A stretch of 64,000 nt of DNA from the NCBI RefSeq assembly GCF_016234775.1, contig NZ_JACRAH010000031.1:62001-126000 (forward strand), in the 5' to 3' direction. Below the pieces are notes generated by a model. The model worked only from the letters and a program-made list of their open reading frames with translations, was not told where the DNA came from and did no database searches. Of this stretch, positions 1 to 8,624 are shown piece by piece. Numbering within the stretch: position 1 is the stretch's first letter; every line of letters starts with the position of its first letter. The stretch comes from Aquabacterium sp. (GTDB lineage Bacteria; Pseudomonadota; Gammaproteobacteria; Burkholderiales; Burkholderiaceae_C). Position numbers and translations under genes: made by a program.

Positions 1-100
1 TCGGCAGGTGGTGTTCAACAACCCGCATCGGCTGATTGCATTGTTCTTCGGCGCGATGGGCATCAACGAACACGCCAAGGTCAAGCTTCAAACCACTTGA
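1..100 (+). CDS. 3' end of an unrecognised protein (cut by window start)
   Basis: The frame starting at base 2 is open from the window edge to a TGA at 98-100 and encodes the last 32 residues of a protein. It contains NPHRLIALFFG followed by a lysine-rich tail. An Asn-Pro-x-Arg-Leu motif near the C-terminus occurs in some amidohydrolase-fold proteins, but the fragment is too short to assign and I do not recognise it. It lies 91 bases upstream of hslV on the same strand. The next 90 bases hold no other gene I can support. Confidence 0.55.
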   Translation, partial: RQVVFNNPHRLIALFFGAMGINEHAKVKLQTT

Positions 101-191
101 GCTGGCATGTTGTGCCCCCCTTGAAAACAGGGGCACCGCCTCCACCTGACGCTACTTCGTGCGCGAGCACTTTAAACACGATCCAAGCGTC

Positions 192-740
192 ATGGATTCC
201 TATCACGGCACCACCATCGTCAGCGTTCGCCGCCAAACCCCAAGCGGCTGGCAAGTCGCCATGGGCGGCGATGGCCAGGTCACCCTGGGCCACATCGTGG
301 TCAAGGCTTCGGCCCGCAAGGTCCGCAAGCTCTACAAGGATCAGGTTCTCGCTGGCTTCGCTGGCGCCACGGCCGACGCCTTCACCCTGTTCGAGCGTTT
401 TGAAGCCAAGCTGGAAAAACACCAAGGCAACCTCACGCGCGCTGCTGTCGAGCTGACGCGCGACTGGCGCACGGACCGGGTGCTGCGCAAGCTCGAAGCC
501 ATGCTGGCCGTCGCCGACAAGGACACCTCGCTGATCATCACCGGCAATGGTGATGTGCTGGAGCCTGAGCACGGCATCATCGCCATTGGGTCAGGTGGCG
601 CCTACGCCCAGGCTGCTGCCCGCGCACTGGTTGCCAACACGGATTTGCAGGCTGCTGAGATGGTGAAGAAGTCGCTGGAGATCGCTGGCGACCTGTGCAT
701 TTACACCAATCAGAATCACACCATCGTTTCGCTGGACTGA
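192..740 (+). CDS. hslV: ATP-dependent protease subunit HslV
   Basis: This is the proteolytic subunit of the two-component HslVU (ClpYQ) protease, a cytoplasmic threonine protease that degrades misfolded and regulatory proteins. The ATG at 192 gives 182 residues beginning [14 protein letters not shown]. The family's catalytic Thr is the first T after Gly6, so six residues must be removed to expose it. A short pre-peptide of this kind is usual in beta-proteobacteria, whereas enteric HslV starts M-T-T. An in-frame start at 159 adds 11 unrelated residues and was rejected. The [10 protein letters not shown] segment is typical of the family. hslU follows after 6 bases, so the two form an operon. 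Confidence 0.97.
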   Translation: MDSYHGTTIVSVRRQTPSGWQVAMGGDGQVTLGHIVVKASARKVRKLYKDQVLAGFAGATADAFTLFERFEAKLEKHQGNLTRAAVELTRDWRTDRVLRKLEAMLAVADKDTSLIITGNGDVLEPEHGIIAIGSGGAYAQAAARALVANTDLQAAEMVKKSLEIAGDLCIYTNQNHTIVSLD

Positions 741-746
741 AGCAAC

Positions 747-2078
747 ATGAGCATGACACCCCAAGACATCGTCAGCGAACTCGATCGCCACATTGTTGGC
801 CAACGCGAAGCCAAACGTGCGGTGGCCATTGCCTTGCGCAATCGCTGGCGCCGCCAGCAGGTGGACGACAAGCTGCGTGGCGAGATCACACCCAAGAACA
901 TCCTGATGATCGGCCCCACTGGGGTAGGCAAGACCGAGATTGCGCGCCGCCTGGCCAAGCTCGCCGACGCCCCCTTCATCAAGGTAGAAGCGACCAAATT
1001 CACCGAAGTGGGCTATGTGGGCAAGGACGTCGACACCATCATCCGAGACTTGGTAGAGTCCGCCGTCAAGCAAGAGCGTGCGCACCAGATGCAAGCGCAG
1101 CGCCTCAAGGCCGAGGACGCTGCAGAGGAGCGCTTGCTGGACGTGCTGGTGCCACCACCGCGGTCGGAGTTTGGCATCGCCCACACGCCATCGACCGACA
1201 ACACCGCCCGGCAGGTCATGCGCAAGCGCCTGCGCGAAGGCAGCATGGACGACCGGGAAATCGAGATCGAACTCTCGGACATGAAGACCCCCACCGTGGA
1301 GATCATGAGCCCGGCCGGCATGGAAGACATGGCCGAGCAGTTGCGCGGCATGTTCTCCCAGATGGGCCAAAACAAGCGCAAGGCCCGCAAGGTCACGGTG
1401 GCGGAAGCCCGCACCCAACTCATCGAAGAAGAAGCTGCCAAGCTGCTCAACGAGGAGGACATCAAGGCCAGGGCCCTGGAGCGCGCCGAACAGAACGGGA
1501 TTGTGTTCATCGACGAGATCGACAAAGTGGCCAGCCGATCGGAAGGCAACGGCGCCGAGGTTTCGCGTCAGGGCGTGCAACGCGACCTGCTCCCACTGGT
1601 AGAAGGCACCACGGTCAACACCAAATACGGCATGGTCAAGACCGACCACATCCTGTTCATCGCATCTGGCGCCTTCCACCTCAGCCGGCCCAGCGATCTG
1701 ATCCCCGAACTGCAGGGCCGCTTCCCGATTCGGGTTGAGCTCTCCTCGCTGTCGGTCGAAGACTTCGAAGCCATCCTCACCCAGCCCACCGCCAGCCTGA
1801 TCAAACAGTATCAAGCGCTGTTGTCTGCGGAAGGCGTGCAACTGGACTTCACCCCGGAGGCCATCCGTCGCCTGGCGCAGATCGCCTTCGAGGTGAACGA
1901 GCGCACCGAAAACATCGGCGCACGACGCCTGTCAACCGTGATGGAGCGCCTGCTGGACGAACTATCCTTTGACGCACCCAATCGATCCGGTCAGACGCAC
2001 ACCGTGGACATGGCGGAGGTTGATCGCCGCCTGGGTGAACTGGCCCGCAACGAGGACCTGTCGCGGTTCATTTTGTAA
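747..2078 (+). CDS. hslU: ATP-dependent protease ATPase subunit HslU
   Basis: This AAA+ unfoldase caps HslV, unfolds substrates with ATP and threads them into the protease chamber. It has 443 residues, the family length. The Walker A motif GPTGVGKT is at residues 56-63, the pore loop GYVG at 89-92, and the Walker B motif is in IVFIDEIDK. The variable I domain lies between them. The C-terminal helix ends DLSRFIL, the tail that inserts into HslV in this family. A second in-frame ATG two codons downstream (753) is possible. It converges with coaX, 6 bases away, and I see no intrinsic terminator in the gap. Confidence 0.98.
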   Translation: MSMTPQDIVSELDRHIVGQREAKRAVAIALRNRWRRQQVDDKLRGEITPKNILMIGPTGVGKTEIARRLAKLADAPFIKVEATKFTEVGYVGKDVDTIIRDLVESAVKQERAHQMQAQRLKAEDAAEERLLDVLVPPPRSEFGIAHTPSTDNTARQVMRKRLREGSMDDREIEIELSDMKTPTVEIMSPAGMEDMAEQLRGMFSQMGQNKRKARKVTVAEARTQLIEEEAAKLLNEEDIKARALERAEQNGIVFIDEIDKVASRSEGNGAEVSRQGVQRDLLPLVEGTTVNTKYGMVKTDHILFIASGAFHLSRPSDLIPELQGRFPIRVELSSLSVEDFEAILTQPTASLIKQYQALLSAEGVQLDFTPEAIRRLAQIAFEVNERTENIGARRLSTVMERLLDELSFDAPNRSGQTHTVDMAEVDRRLGELARNEDLSRFIL

Positions 2079-2084
2079 GCTGGA

Positions 2085-2867
2085 TCAGGCTGCAGCGCCT
2101 GAGGCTGCCGCCAGGGTCAGCAAGCCTTCGAAGATGAGGTTTTCGACGACCATGGTCGGCAGTTCATGCACGTGTGACAGGCGGGTCACCGCCCCTCCAG
2201 ACATGATCAGCAGCGGCTCACGACCACACCGGACGCGCAGCCTGCGCATGCTCCGCTCGATGGCACCGGCAATCGCGTCGGTGCCACCGCTCATCAGTGC
2301 ATCGCTGGTATTGGTCGGAAAGTCTCTGACTTCGCCTGTCGGCACTTTCAGGCCGGCCGTCCCGCTTTCCAGCGCCCGGTACATCAGGCCAAAGCCTGGC
2401 AGGATCAAGCCACCAAGAAAGCGCCCCGTCTCATCAACTGCATCCACCGTCACAGCCGTCCCAACCATCACGGCCAGTACCGGCGGCGGATTCTCAGGCA
2501 ACTGCTGCAAGGCGCGCTGACGAGCGCCGATGATGGCAGCCCAGCGATCAGACCCCAGCCGCTGAGGATGTTCATAACCATTGATCACGCCGGCAGCCGT
2601 CGCGCTGGACGACAACCAGCGAGGCTCCAGCGCCCAGCCCTCGATCAGTTGCTCTTCAACCCGCTTCTTGATGGCTTCCCCGGCCACCACACAGCCCAGC
2701 ATGCCCTGTGGCTTGTGCATCAGGTTCTTCCAGTGCAGCTCCCAGAGGTAGTCGATGTCCTCCAGGACAACCGCACCATGGGCCAACAGCTCGGCGCCTG
2801 GTGACGGATGGGCATACAGCCCCCACTTCAAACGGGTGTTACCAATATCGATGACCAGGAAAGACAT
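2085..2867 (-). CDS. coaX: Type III pantothenate kinase
   Basis: It phosphorylates pantothenate in the first step of coenzyme A synthesis. The 260-residue protein starts [15 protein letters not shown], where DIGNT is the phosphate-binding loop of the ASKHA-fold type III enzymes. GSDRWAA and the GTAVTVD catalytic loop follow, and a late MSGG loop is present. The longer open frame to 2933 adds 22 non-conserved residues, so the ATG at 2867 was chosen. The gene is convergent with hslU and divergent from the secreted protein at 3111. CoaX gives a monovalent-cation-dependent, CoA-insensitive kinase in place of the enteric CoaA type. Confidence 0.93.
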   Translation of the reverse strand: MSFLVIDIGNTRLKWGLYAHPSPGAELLAHGAVVLEDIDYLWELHWKNLMHKPQGMLGCVVAGEAIKKRVEEQLIEGWALEPRWLSSSATAAGVINGYEHPQRLGSDRWAAIIGARQRALQQLPENPPPVLAVMVGTAVTVDAVDETGRFLGGLILPGFGLMYRALESGTAGLKVPTGEVRDFPTNTSDALMSGGTDAIAGAIERSMRRLRVRCGREPLLIMSGGAVTRLSHVHELPTMVVENLIFEGLLTLAAASGAAA

Positions 2868-3110
2868 GCACGAATCTCTTGAGAGAGGAACACCCGGAGG
2901 GATTGGATGGCTGGCATTGTCGCTGCAATACACAGTAAGAATCGTTGCCGCAGTGCAGCAAACGCGCCACGCCGCAGAAACAACTACTCAAGGAGGGGGG
3001 ACATCTTGTTGGGAAGTTCAGATATTGTGCGATCCGAAACGCGACAGCCATCGACACCCGATCCGCTTGCGCGTCAATGGATTGACACATTCGAAGCATC
3101 GGAGAGAGCC
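2868..3110. other. Divergent intergenic region coaX / CHI-fold gene
   Basis: These 243 bases separate two divergent genes and must hold the promoters for both. A TTGACA hexamer occurs at about 3081, only 30 bases before the plus-strand ATG, and I see no matching -10. No palindrome or gene is supported here. Confidence 0.4.
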
Positions 3111-3692
3111 ATGAAGCCATTCGCACGCAAGCTGATCCTGTCGGCCATCCTGGCGACAGCCCTGCCTGCCTGGGCAGCCCTGGACATCAAGGGCGCCAAG
3201 TTCAACGACACCTACCAACTGGCCAATCAACCACTGCAACTCAACGGCGCAGGTGTGCGTGTCAAGGTGATTGTGGACGTCTACGCTGCCGGCCTGTATG
3301 TCGCCAGGAAAGAGCACTCAGCCAGCGCACTGCTGAACCAGTCCGGCCCCAAGAGCATGCAGATCGTGCTGCTGCGCGACCTGACCGGCGAGGATTTCGC
3401 TGATGCCATGATCAAGGGCTTCAAGAAAAACAACAGCGACCACGAGATCGCCCGGTTCCAGGCCAAGCTGGAAGAAGTCCGCAACCAGATGATGGCCTTT
3501 GGCCAAGTCAGGAAGGGCACAACCATCCGCATCGACAACACGCCAGGAAACGGCACCCGCGTGCTGGTGGATGGTGTCCAGAAGGGCCCGGAGATCAGCG
3601 GCGACGACTTTTACGGCGCCCTGCTGCGCATCTGGCTGGGTAATTCGCCGGTGGACTCCGACCTGAAAGACGCCCTGCTGGGCGCCAGGTAA
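3111..3692 (+). CDS. Secreted chalcone isomerase-fold family protein
   Basis: This 193-residue protein has an N-terminal signal peptide (MKPFARKLILSAIL... ending at about PAWA, residue 20), so it should be exported to the periplasm. The mature part matches the bacterial chalcone-isomerase-like family: VKVIVDVYAAGLYV, an LLRDLTGEDFADA segment, and a C-terminal FYGALLRIWLGNSPVD stretch. Bacterial members are not known to catalyse flavonoid chemistry; their role is unclear and may involve binding small hydrophobic ligands. The start is fixed by a GGAGAG ribosome site at about 3101 and by the signal peptide. The open frame runs upstream to 2907, but that part is non-coding in character. Confidence 0.82.
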   Translation: MKPFARKLILSAILATALPAWAALDIKGAKFNDTYQLANQPLQLNGAGVRVKVIVDVYAAGLYVARKEHSASALLNQSGPKSMQIVLLRDLTGEDFADAMIKGFKKNNSDHEIARFQAKLEEVRNQMMAFGQVRKGTTIRIDNTPGNGTRVLVDGVQKGPEISGDDFYGALLRIWLGNSPVDSDLKDALLGAR

Positions 3693-3804
3693 GCAAACGC
3701 TACAGCATTCATGTGACGAAATTGGCAGCTCGGGGGCAAGCCCTGCTTGCCAAATTCAGACAAAGTGCCGATAAGGTGATCATGCGTAATGGGGTAACCC
3801 TTCC

Positions 3805-4647
3805 ATGATCGACAAAGCCCTGCCCTCTCTGCGTGCCTGGACCGACGCCTTCAGCCGCGTCGAAATTCCCGTGCTGCCCGGCTCGGTGGCCGAGTTGAAT
3901 CAGCTGCGCATGATCGAGGAAACCAAAGGCACGGTCGACGCGCACACCCTGGCCGACGGGCTGGCCAACGACCCCTTGATGACCTTGAAGGTGCTTGTAC
4001 ACGTGTCGCGCTATTGCACGCGGCTGAGCGTGGAGCCACCGGAAACACTGGTTGGCGCCATCGTGATGCAAGGCATCACGCCCTTCTTCAGGGCGTTCAA
4101 AGACACGACCACCATCCTGGAGTGGCTGCACGAACAACCTGACGCGCTCAGCGGCCTGATCAAGGTCATCACCCGGGCACGCCGGGCAGCGCACTTCGCC
4201 ATGGGTTTCGCCCTGAGGCGCCAGGACGAAGACGCCACGGTGATCCAGGAGGCCGCATTGCTGCACGACTTCACTGAAATGCTGTTGTGGTGCCATGCAC
4301 CGAGGCTGGCGCTGGAAATCGCCACCCGTCAAAAAGCGGATTACACCATCCGCTCGGTCGACATCCAGCGTGAGGTGCTGGGCATTGAACTGGGTGATCT
4401 GTCACAGGAGTTGATGCGCCTGTGGCAATTACCCTATCTGCTCATCAAGTGCACAGATGACCACAACGCGGCCGACCCCAAGATCCGCAATGTGATGCTG
4501 GGCGTTCGCATCGCTCGGCACACCCAGTACGGCTGGGAGGATCCCCACGCTCAAGCGGCCTTGCCAGAAGACGTGAACGAAGTGGCCAAGCTGCTGAATC
4601 TGTCTCCGGACGCGGCGTACCGCCTGGTCCAGGGCATGGACAACTAA
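3805..4647 (+). CDS. HDOD domain-containing protein
   Basis: This 280-residue protein is made up largely of an HDOD domain, a non-catalytic relative of the HD phosphohydrolases found in signalling proteins. LPGSVAELNQL near residue 25 and EAALLHDFTEMLLW near residue 150 mark the two conserved parts; the HD pair is still present in LLHDF. No GGDEF, EAL or receiver domain is attached. HDOD proteins often act in motility, virulence or stress signalling, but the specific role here cannot be read. It stands alone on the plus strand, 112 bases after the preceding gene and convergent with the SppA-type gene. Confidence 0.85.
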   Translation: MIDKALPSLRAWTDAFSRVEIPVLPGSVAELNQLRMIEETKGTVDAHTLADGLANDPLMTLKVLVHVSRYCTRLSVEPPETLVGAIVMQGITPFFRAFKDTTTILEWLHEQPDALSGLIKVITRARRAAHFAMGFALRRQDEDATVIQEAALLHDFTEMLLWCHAPRLALEIATRQKADYTIRSVDIQREVLGIELGDLSQELMRLWQLPYLLIKCTDDHNAADPKIRNVMLGVRIARHTQYGWEDPHAQAALPEDVNEVAKLLNLSPDAAYRLVQGMDN

Positions 4648-4674
4648 GGCCAGCCAACCTCGGCTCACGGCCAC

Positions 4675-5634
4675 TCAGTGGATGCTGACGGAGGAGCGCA
4701 TCGCCTGCACGGCGCCTGCGCCAAATGCCGCACCGAAACGCTTGGCAAGACGCTCCGCCAGATTTTCCTTCTGGGTGTAGTCGATGATGTCTTCTGCCTT
4801 GACCACATCACGCGCGACCTGATCCAGGCTACCCAAGTGATCTGCCAGACCAAGTTCCATCGCCTGTTGACCATTCCAGAACAGACCCGAGAAGGTTTCC
4901 GGCGTTTCCTTGAGACGCTTGCCTCGCCCCTGACGCACCACCTGCATGAACTGCTGGTGAATCTGATCCAGCATGGCCTGCGCAAAACCTTCGTGTTGAG
5001 GGTTACGTTGCGAGAAGGGATCCAGCATGCCCTTGTTGGCGCCAGCCGTCATCAGGCGCCGCTCGACGCCCACCTTGTCCATGACGCCGGTGAAACCGAA
5101 ACCATCCATCAACACGCCGATGGAGCCAACCATGGAGGCCTTGTCCACGAAGATCTGGTCAGCCGACACGGCAATGTAATAGGCCGCAGAGGCGCACATC
5201 TCTTCGCAGACGGCATAGACCTTCTTCTTGTGCAAGGCCTTCAAGCGGCGTACTTCGTCATTGACCAGGCCTGCCTGTACGGGACTGCCACCAGGCGAGT
5301 TGATACGCAGCACAACCGCCTGCGCCCCGACATCCTCGAACGCACTGCGCAAGGCAGCCAACAGGTTGTCTGCATTGGCCTCGGTGTCCGCACCAATCTC
5401 GCCGCGCACCTCAACCAACGCGGTGTGAGGTGTGACCGGTGACGTTGCCGAAGGCACGTTCTGGACAGTGGCCCACATGATGGTGGCCGCCACACCTATC
5501 CACACGATGCGCCAGAACCAGCGCCAACGCTGCTCGCGACGTTGCTGATCCAGATATGCCTGCGCAAACTGATTCAACAAGGTGTTCTGGGTCGCAGACA
5601 GGTTGTCCGACGAGGAAGGTTCTACAGCGCTCAT
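4675..5634 (-). CDS. S49 family signal peptide peptidase (SppA-like)
   Basis: This 319-residue membrane-anchored serine peptidase is probably involved in degrading cleaved signal peptides. A single transmembrane helix at about residues 40-57 follows a cytoplasmic N-terminus, which leaves the catalytic part in the periplasm. The Ser-Lys dyad of short SppA proteins is visible as Ser149 in CASAAYYIA and Lys201 in TAGANKGML, with the INSPGGSP loop at 111-118. It is the short single-domain form (Bacillus type, also called PfpI/SohB-like), not the duplicated enteric SppA. It is the last gene of a minus-strand set with the Rieske, phosphatase and RluC genes, 27 bases after the Rieske gene. Confidence 0.92.
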   Translation of the reverse strand: MSAVEPSSSDNLSATQNTLLNQFAQAYLDQQRREQRWRWFWRIVWIGVAATIMWATVQNVPSATSPVTPHTALVEVRGEIGADTEANADNLLAALRSAFEDVGAQAVVLRINSPGGSPVQAGLVNDEVRRLKALHKKKVYAVCEEMCASAAYYIAVSADQIFVDKASMVGSIGVLMDGFGFTGVMDKVGVERRLMTAGANKGMLDPFSQRNPQHEGFAQAMLDQIHQQFMQVVRQGRGKRLKETPETFSGLFWNGQQAMELGLADHLGSLDQVARDVVKAEDIIDYTQKENLAERLAKRFGAAFGAGAVQAMRSSVSIH

Positions 5635-5661
5635 GAGCAGGCTCGGTTGAAAGAGAAGAAA

Positions 5662-6039
5662 TCAGAACAAAGGCTGAAAACGTTCCGTAGGATACCAATA
5701 CACCTGCCCGGCTTCCTCGGACAGCTTAATGGCCTCCAGGCGGGCACCAGGGCAAGGCCCGCTGACACACTGGCCATTGGGAGGGTCATACAGGGCGCCA
5801 TGTACGGAGCAGATGATGAAGCGCTTGTCCATGTCCCAGAACTTGCCGGGTTGCCAGTCCATCTCGGCCGGGACATGGGCGCAACGATTCAGGTAGGCCA
5901 GCGCAACCTGATCGTAGCGCACCGCAAAGGCAGGCACTGAGCGCCCCCATTCGAGCACCTCGAAGGTCACGGCATCACCGCACTCCTGCAGGGCGGCTGA
6001 TTCGCACAGGTGCTGCGGCGCCAGGCTCAGCTCAGGCAT
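5662..6039 (-). CDS. Rieske [2Fe-2S] domain protein
   Basis: This 125-residue single-domain Rieske protein has both cluster-binding boxes: Cys53-Ala-His55 and Cys77-Ser-Val-His80. The spacing between boxes is typical of Rieske ferredoxins linked to oxygenases rather than the cytochrome bc1 type. There is no signal peptide or membrane helix, so it should be cytoplasmic. Partners cannot be deduced. The start overlaps the end of the upstream HAD phosphatase gene by 8 bases, which suggests translational coupling. The same small-Rieske/phosphatase/SppA/RluC neighbourhood is a recurring Burkholderiales arrangement, from general knowledge. Confidence 0.9.
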   Translation of the reverse strand: MPELSLAPQHLCESAALQECGDAVTFEVLEWGRSVPAFAVRYDQVALAYLNRCAHVPAEMDWQPGKFWDMDKRFIICSVHGALYDPPNGQCVSGPCPGARLEAIKLSEEAGQVYWYPTERFQPLF

Positions 6040-6712
6040 GCTGGCGCAACCAATCGTGCAACTCGGTCATCGAGTGGGCCACAAACCGGGTCGGGTAGTC
6101 TGTGAAAGCCGCCGGCTCGTGCGCCCCGAAGCTGACTGCCACGCTGTGCGTGCCGGCGTTGACGGCGAGTTGCAGGTCATGCGTGGTGTCGCCAATCATC
6201 AAGGTGCGCTCGGGCTCGACCCCGAATTCCGCAATCAGCTCCTGCAACATGCGAGGGTGCGGCTTCGAGAAGGTTTCATCGGCCGTGCGGGAGCTGTCGA
6301 ACAGGCCCACCAGTTCGACATGAGCCAATGCTTCGTCCAGGCCCTGACGGGTCTTGCCCGTGGCCACCGCCAGCCAATGGTTGCGCTCTTTCAAGGTGGC
6401 CAGCAAAGGCAACACCCCCTCGAACAGGCTCAGCTCGTGCTGGCGCTTGAAATAGTGGTGCCGATAACGCTGCCCCAGTTCAGGCACGCGCTCGGTCGGC
6501 AAGGTGGGCGCGACGTGCGCCAGGGCATCGTGCAGGCCCAGACCGATCACATAGGCAGCCTGCGTGCGCTCAGGCACGGGCAAGCCCAGATCCTCGCACG
6601 CGGACTGGATGCAGCGCACGATCAGCGCCGTGGAGTCGTACAGCGTGCCGTCCCAGTCGAACACGACCAGATCGTAAGCACGAGGTCGCAAACCGTTGTC
6701 GAAAGGATTCAA
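6032..6712 (-). CDS. HAD-IA family hydrolase, phosphoglycolate phosphatase-like
   Basis: This 226-residue HAD-superfamily phosphatase has the nucleophile motif VVFDWDGTLYDST (Asp19, Asp21), a C1 helical cap, Lys in FSKPHP, and the acidic motif MIGDTTHDL. These are the marks of the Gph/PGP branch, which includes phosphoglycolate phosphatases and 5'-nucleotidases. Its adjacency to an RluC-type gene is common in proteobacteria. Substrate specificity cannot be read from sequence, so no gene symbol is given. It overlaps the following Rieske gene and lies 27 bases downstream of the pseudouridine synthase gene. Confidence 0.9.
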   Translation of the reverse strand: MNPFDNGLRPRAYDLVVFDWDGTLYDSTALIVRCIQSACEDLGLPVPERTQAAYVIGLGLHDALAHVAPTLPTERVPELGQRYRHHYFKRQHELSLFEGVLPLLATLKERNHWLAVATGKTRQGLDEALAHVELVGLFDSSRTADETFSKPHPRMLQELIAEFGVEPERTLMIGDTTHDLQLAVNAGTHSVAVSFGAHEPAAFTDYPTRFVAHSMTELHDWLRQHA

Positions 6713-6739
6713 GAGAGCTCCTGTGTTGCGCCTGCGACT

Positions 6740-7978
6740 TTACTTGGACGCCGATGACACCGCCGTCAGTGCGGACAGCAGGTTGTTGCATTCCGGCGGC
6801 AGCGGCGCCTCCAGCACGATGTCTTCGCCGGTAACAGGATGCGGCAGGCGCAGGTAGCGGGCATGCAAAAACATGCGTTCGAAGCGCCCGTCGTTCAATT
6901 TGTCTCGACCGACGCCAGGCACCGACTCGGCACCCGGGCCACGCGCCAGGGCCTTGTTGAGGGCGAAATCACCGTACTTCTCGTCGCCAACGATCGGATG
7001 ACCTTCGTGCGACAGGTGCACGCGGATCTGATGGGTACGCCCCGTCTTGATGGTGACATCCAGCAGACTGAAGCCCTGATAGCGCTGCAGCACCTTGACC
7101 AACGTGATCGAGCGGCGGCCTTCGTCGTCATCACCCTTGACGGCCTTGACGCGGCGCTCGCCATCGGCGGTCAGGAATTTGTGCAAGGCCACGTCGATCA
7201 CTTTCTTGCGATCCGGCCAGTCGCCGATCACGAGCGCGGCGTAGGTCTTGTGGGCCTGGCGATTGCGGAAGAAGTCCTGCAAGGCGACCAGGGCGCTGCG
7301 CTTCTTGGCGATCAGCAGGATGCCCGAGGTTTCCTTGTCCAGGCGGTGCACCAGCTCCAGAAAGCGTGACTCGGGCCGCGCGCGGCGCAATTGTTCGATC
7401 ACGCCAAAGCTGACGCCACTGCCGCCGTGCACGGCCACGCCCGCCGGCTTGTTGATGGCCAGCACGTGCTCGTCTTCAAACAGGACGGGAAATTCGCGGG
7501 CAGGCACGGCCGCGGCCTTGGCCTCGTCTTTTTCTGCCAGACGCAAGGGCGGTACGCGGACGTCATCACCCAGCGCCAGCTTGGTCTCGGCAGATGCCCT
7601 GCCCTTGTTCACCCGCACCTCACCACTGCGGATGATGCGGTAGACCAGGGTCTTGGGTGCCCCCTTGAGCACCTTGATCAGGAAGTTGTCCAAGCGCTGG
7701 CCAGCCCCCCCCTCATCAATGATGATGTGCTGCACCTGCGCAACAGAAGGCACTGGGGCTTTCACGGGTACGGCAGGGGCAACAGGCGACTTGGCCGGGG
7801 TCTTGCGCGCGACAGACACCCCCGTTGGGGGCTTGACCTTGCCGGACGGCTGTGTTTTCGCGGCTATTTTGGAGCGGCGGGATGCGGATTTCGCACCTAT
7901 AATGGGCTGAGCCACGTTATGAAATGTTTGTTTGTTGATATGGCCTGTGCTCGTGTCGGCAACAAATAGCAAGGTCAA
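6740..7978 (-). CDS. rluC: RluC-type 23S rRNA pseudouridine synthase
   Basis: It isomerises specific uridines of 23S rRNA to pseudouridine. An S4 RNA-binding domain spans about residues 82-145 (GQRLDNFLIKVLKGAPKTLVYRIIRSG). The catalytic domain follows, with Asp214 in HRLDKETSG. The first ~80 residues are a Pro/Lys/Ala-rich extension absent from enteric RluC, which begins close to the S4 domain. The start is uncertain: the longest frame uses TTG at 7978 with an AAAGG about 11 bases upstream, and GTG at 7915 gives VAQPIIG. Neither changes the domains. The gene diverges from rne, as in many gamma- and beta-proteobacteria. Confidence 0.9.
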   Translation of the reverse strand: MTLLFVADTSTGHINKQTFHNVAQPIIGAKSASRRSKIAAKTQPSGKVKPPTGVSVARKTPAKSPVAPAVPVKAPVPSVAQVQHIIIDEGGAGQRLDNFLIKVLKGAPKTLVYRIIRSGEVRVNKGRASAETKLALGDDVRVPPLRLAEKDEAKAAAVPAREFPVLFEDEHVLAINKPAGVAVHGGSGVSFGVIEQLRRARPESRFLELVHRLDKETSGILLIAKKRSALVALQDFFRNRQAHKTYAALVIGDWPDRKKVIDVALHKFLTADGERRVKAVKGDDDEGRRSITLVKVLQRYQGFSLLDVTIKTGRTHQIRVHLSHEGHPIVGDEKYGDFALNKALARGPGAESVPGVGRDKLNDGRFERMFLHARYLRLPHPVTGEDIVLEAPLPPECNNLLSALTAVSSASK

Positions 7979-8624
7979 ACCTCATTTTACCTTTTGAGCA
8001 GGTTTGGCGGAGCGCCATAGCAGGGCAAGGCGGGGAGTCCCGCCAAATTGATGGTGATGCAGCACGGTCTGCCAGCCGGAAGAAACCACCCAAGGTGTGG
8101 TTTTGCCAGCGGGAAGTCCGTGTCAGAGCCAACGTTGAAAGAACCACGATTCAAGGTTTATTGGATTCCAGCGTCGAGCGTGCCTTCCAGGCATCTGCAA
8201 GCCGCTGGGGTCTGCGTCGAGTGACTGCCCACGTGCCCCGGCCTACCACGCCCCCCAACCGCCCCGCCTGCTCGCAGGCCGCCTTTCGCTTGCCGTTTCG
8301 TGCAGTGAAAGCCGGCGCGCTGCGCCGTGCCGCGTTCGGGTTCCAGCGTGATGGTGCCCCTTCCCCCGCCTCATTGACCCGGCTGATTGCGCCTGACGCG
8401 CATGCTGCAGCCGGCGTGGGGTGGCGGCAGGCTCGTGTCCAAGTCTCGGCGCGCGCGCCCCTGCTGAAAGAACGCCTCTCGCGTCACTGACAGCCCACGG
8501 CAATTCCTTCGGTTCCACATCGTTGCTCGTGCATGAACGCTGCCCCGACCTGAAAAGGCCGAGGTGAGTGGAGGCTTTTCCGGCGCCATCCCGGAGGGGC
8601 CTCGATACGATCTGTGGAGACCAC
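7979..8624. promoter_or_regulatory. rluC-rne divergent intergenic region, presumed rne leader
   Basis: These 646 bases between divergent rluC and rne contain no convincing gene. Visible structures are a stem TTTGGCGG (8003-8010) with CCGCCAAA (8040-8047), and a hairpin AAACCAC (8083-8089) with GTGGTTT (8097-8103) followed by T. Near the rne start there is an inverted GAAAAG/CTTTTC pair at about 8552-8582. In E. coli the long rne 5' leader carries hairpins that RNase E binds to cut its own message. A comparable role here is inference from position and length only. Confidence 0.5.

Noticed and set aside
591..1841. 416-codon open frame antisense to hslVU
   Set aside because: Composition is that of a complementary-strand shadow and it spans the hslV-hslU junction.
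8095..8490. Possible 131-codon gene in the rluC-rne gap
   Set aside because: No ribosome site, no recognisable domain, Arg/Ala-rich; more likely part of the rne leader.
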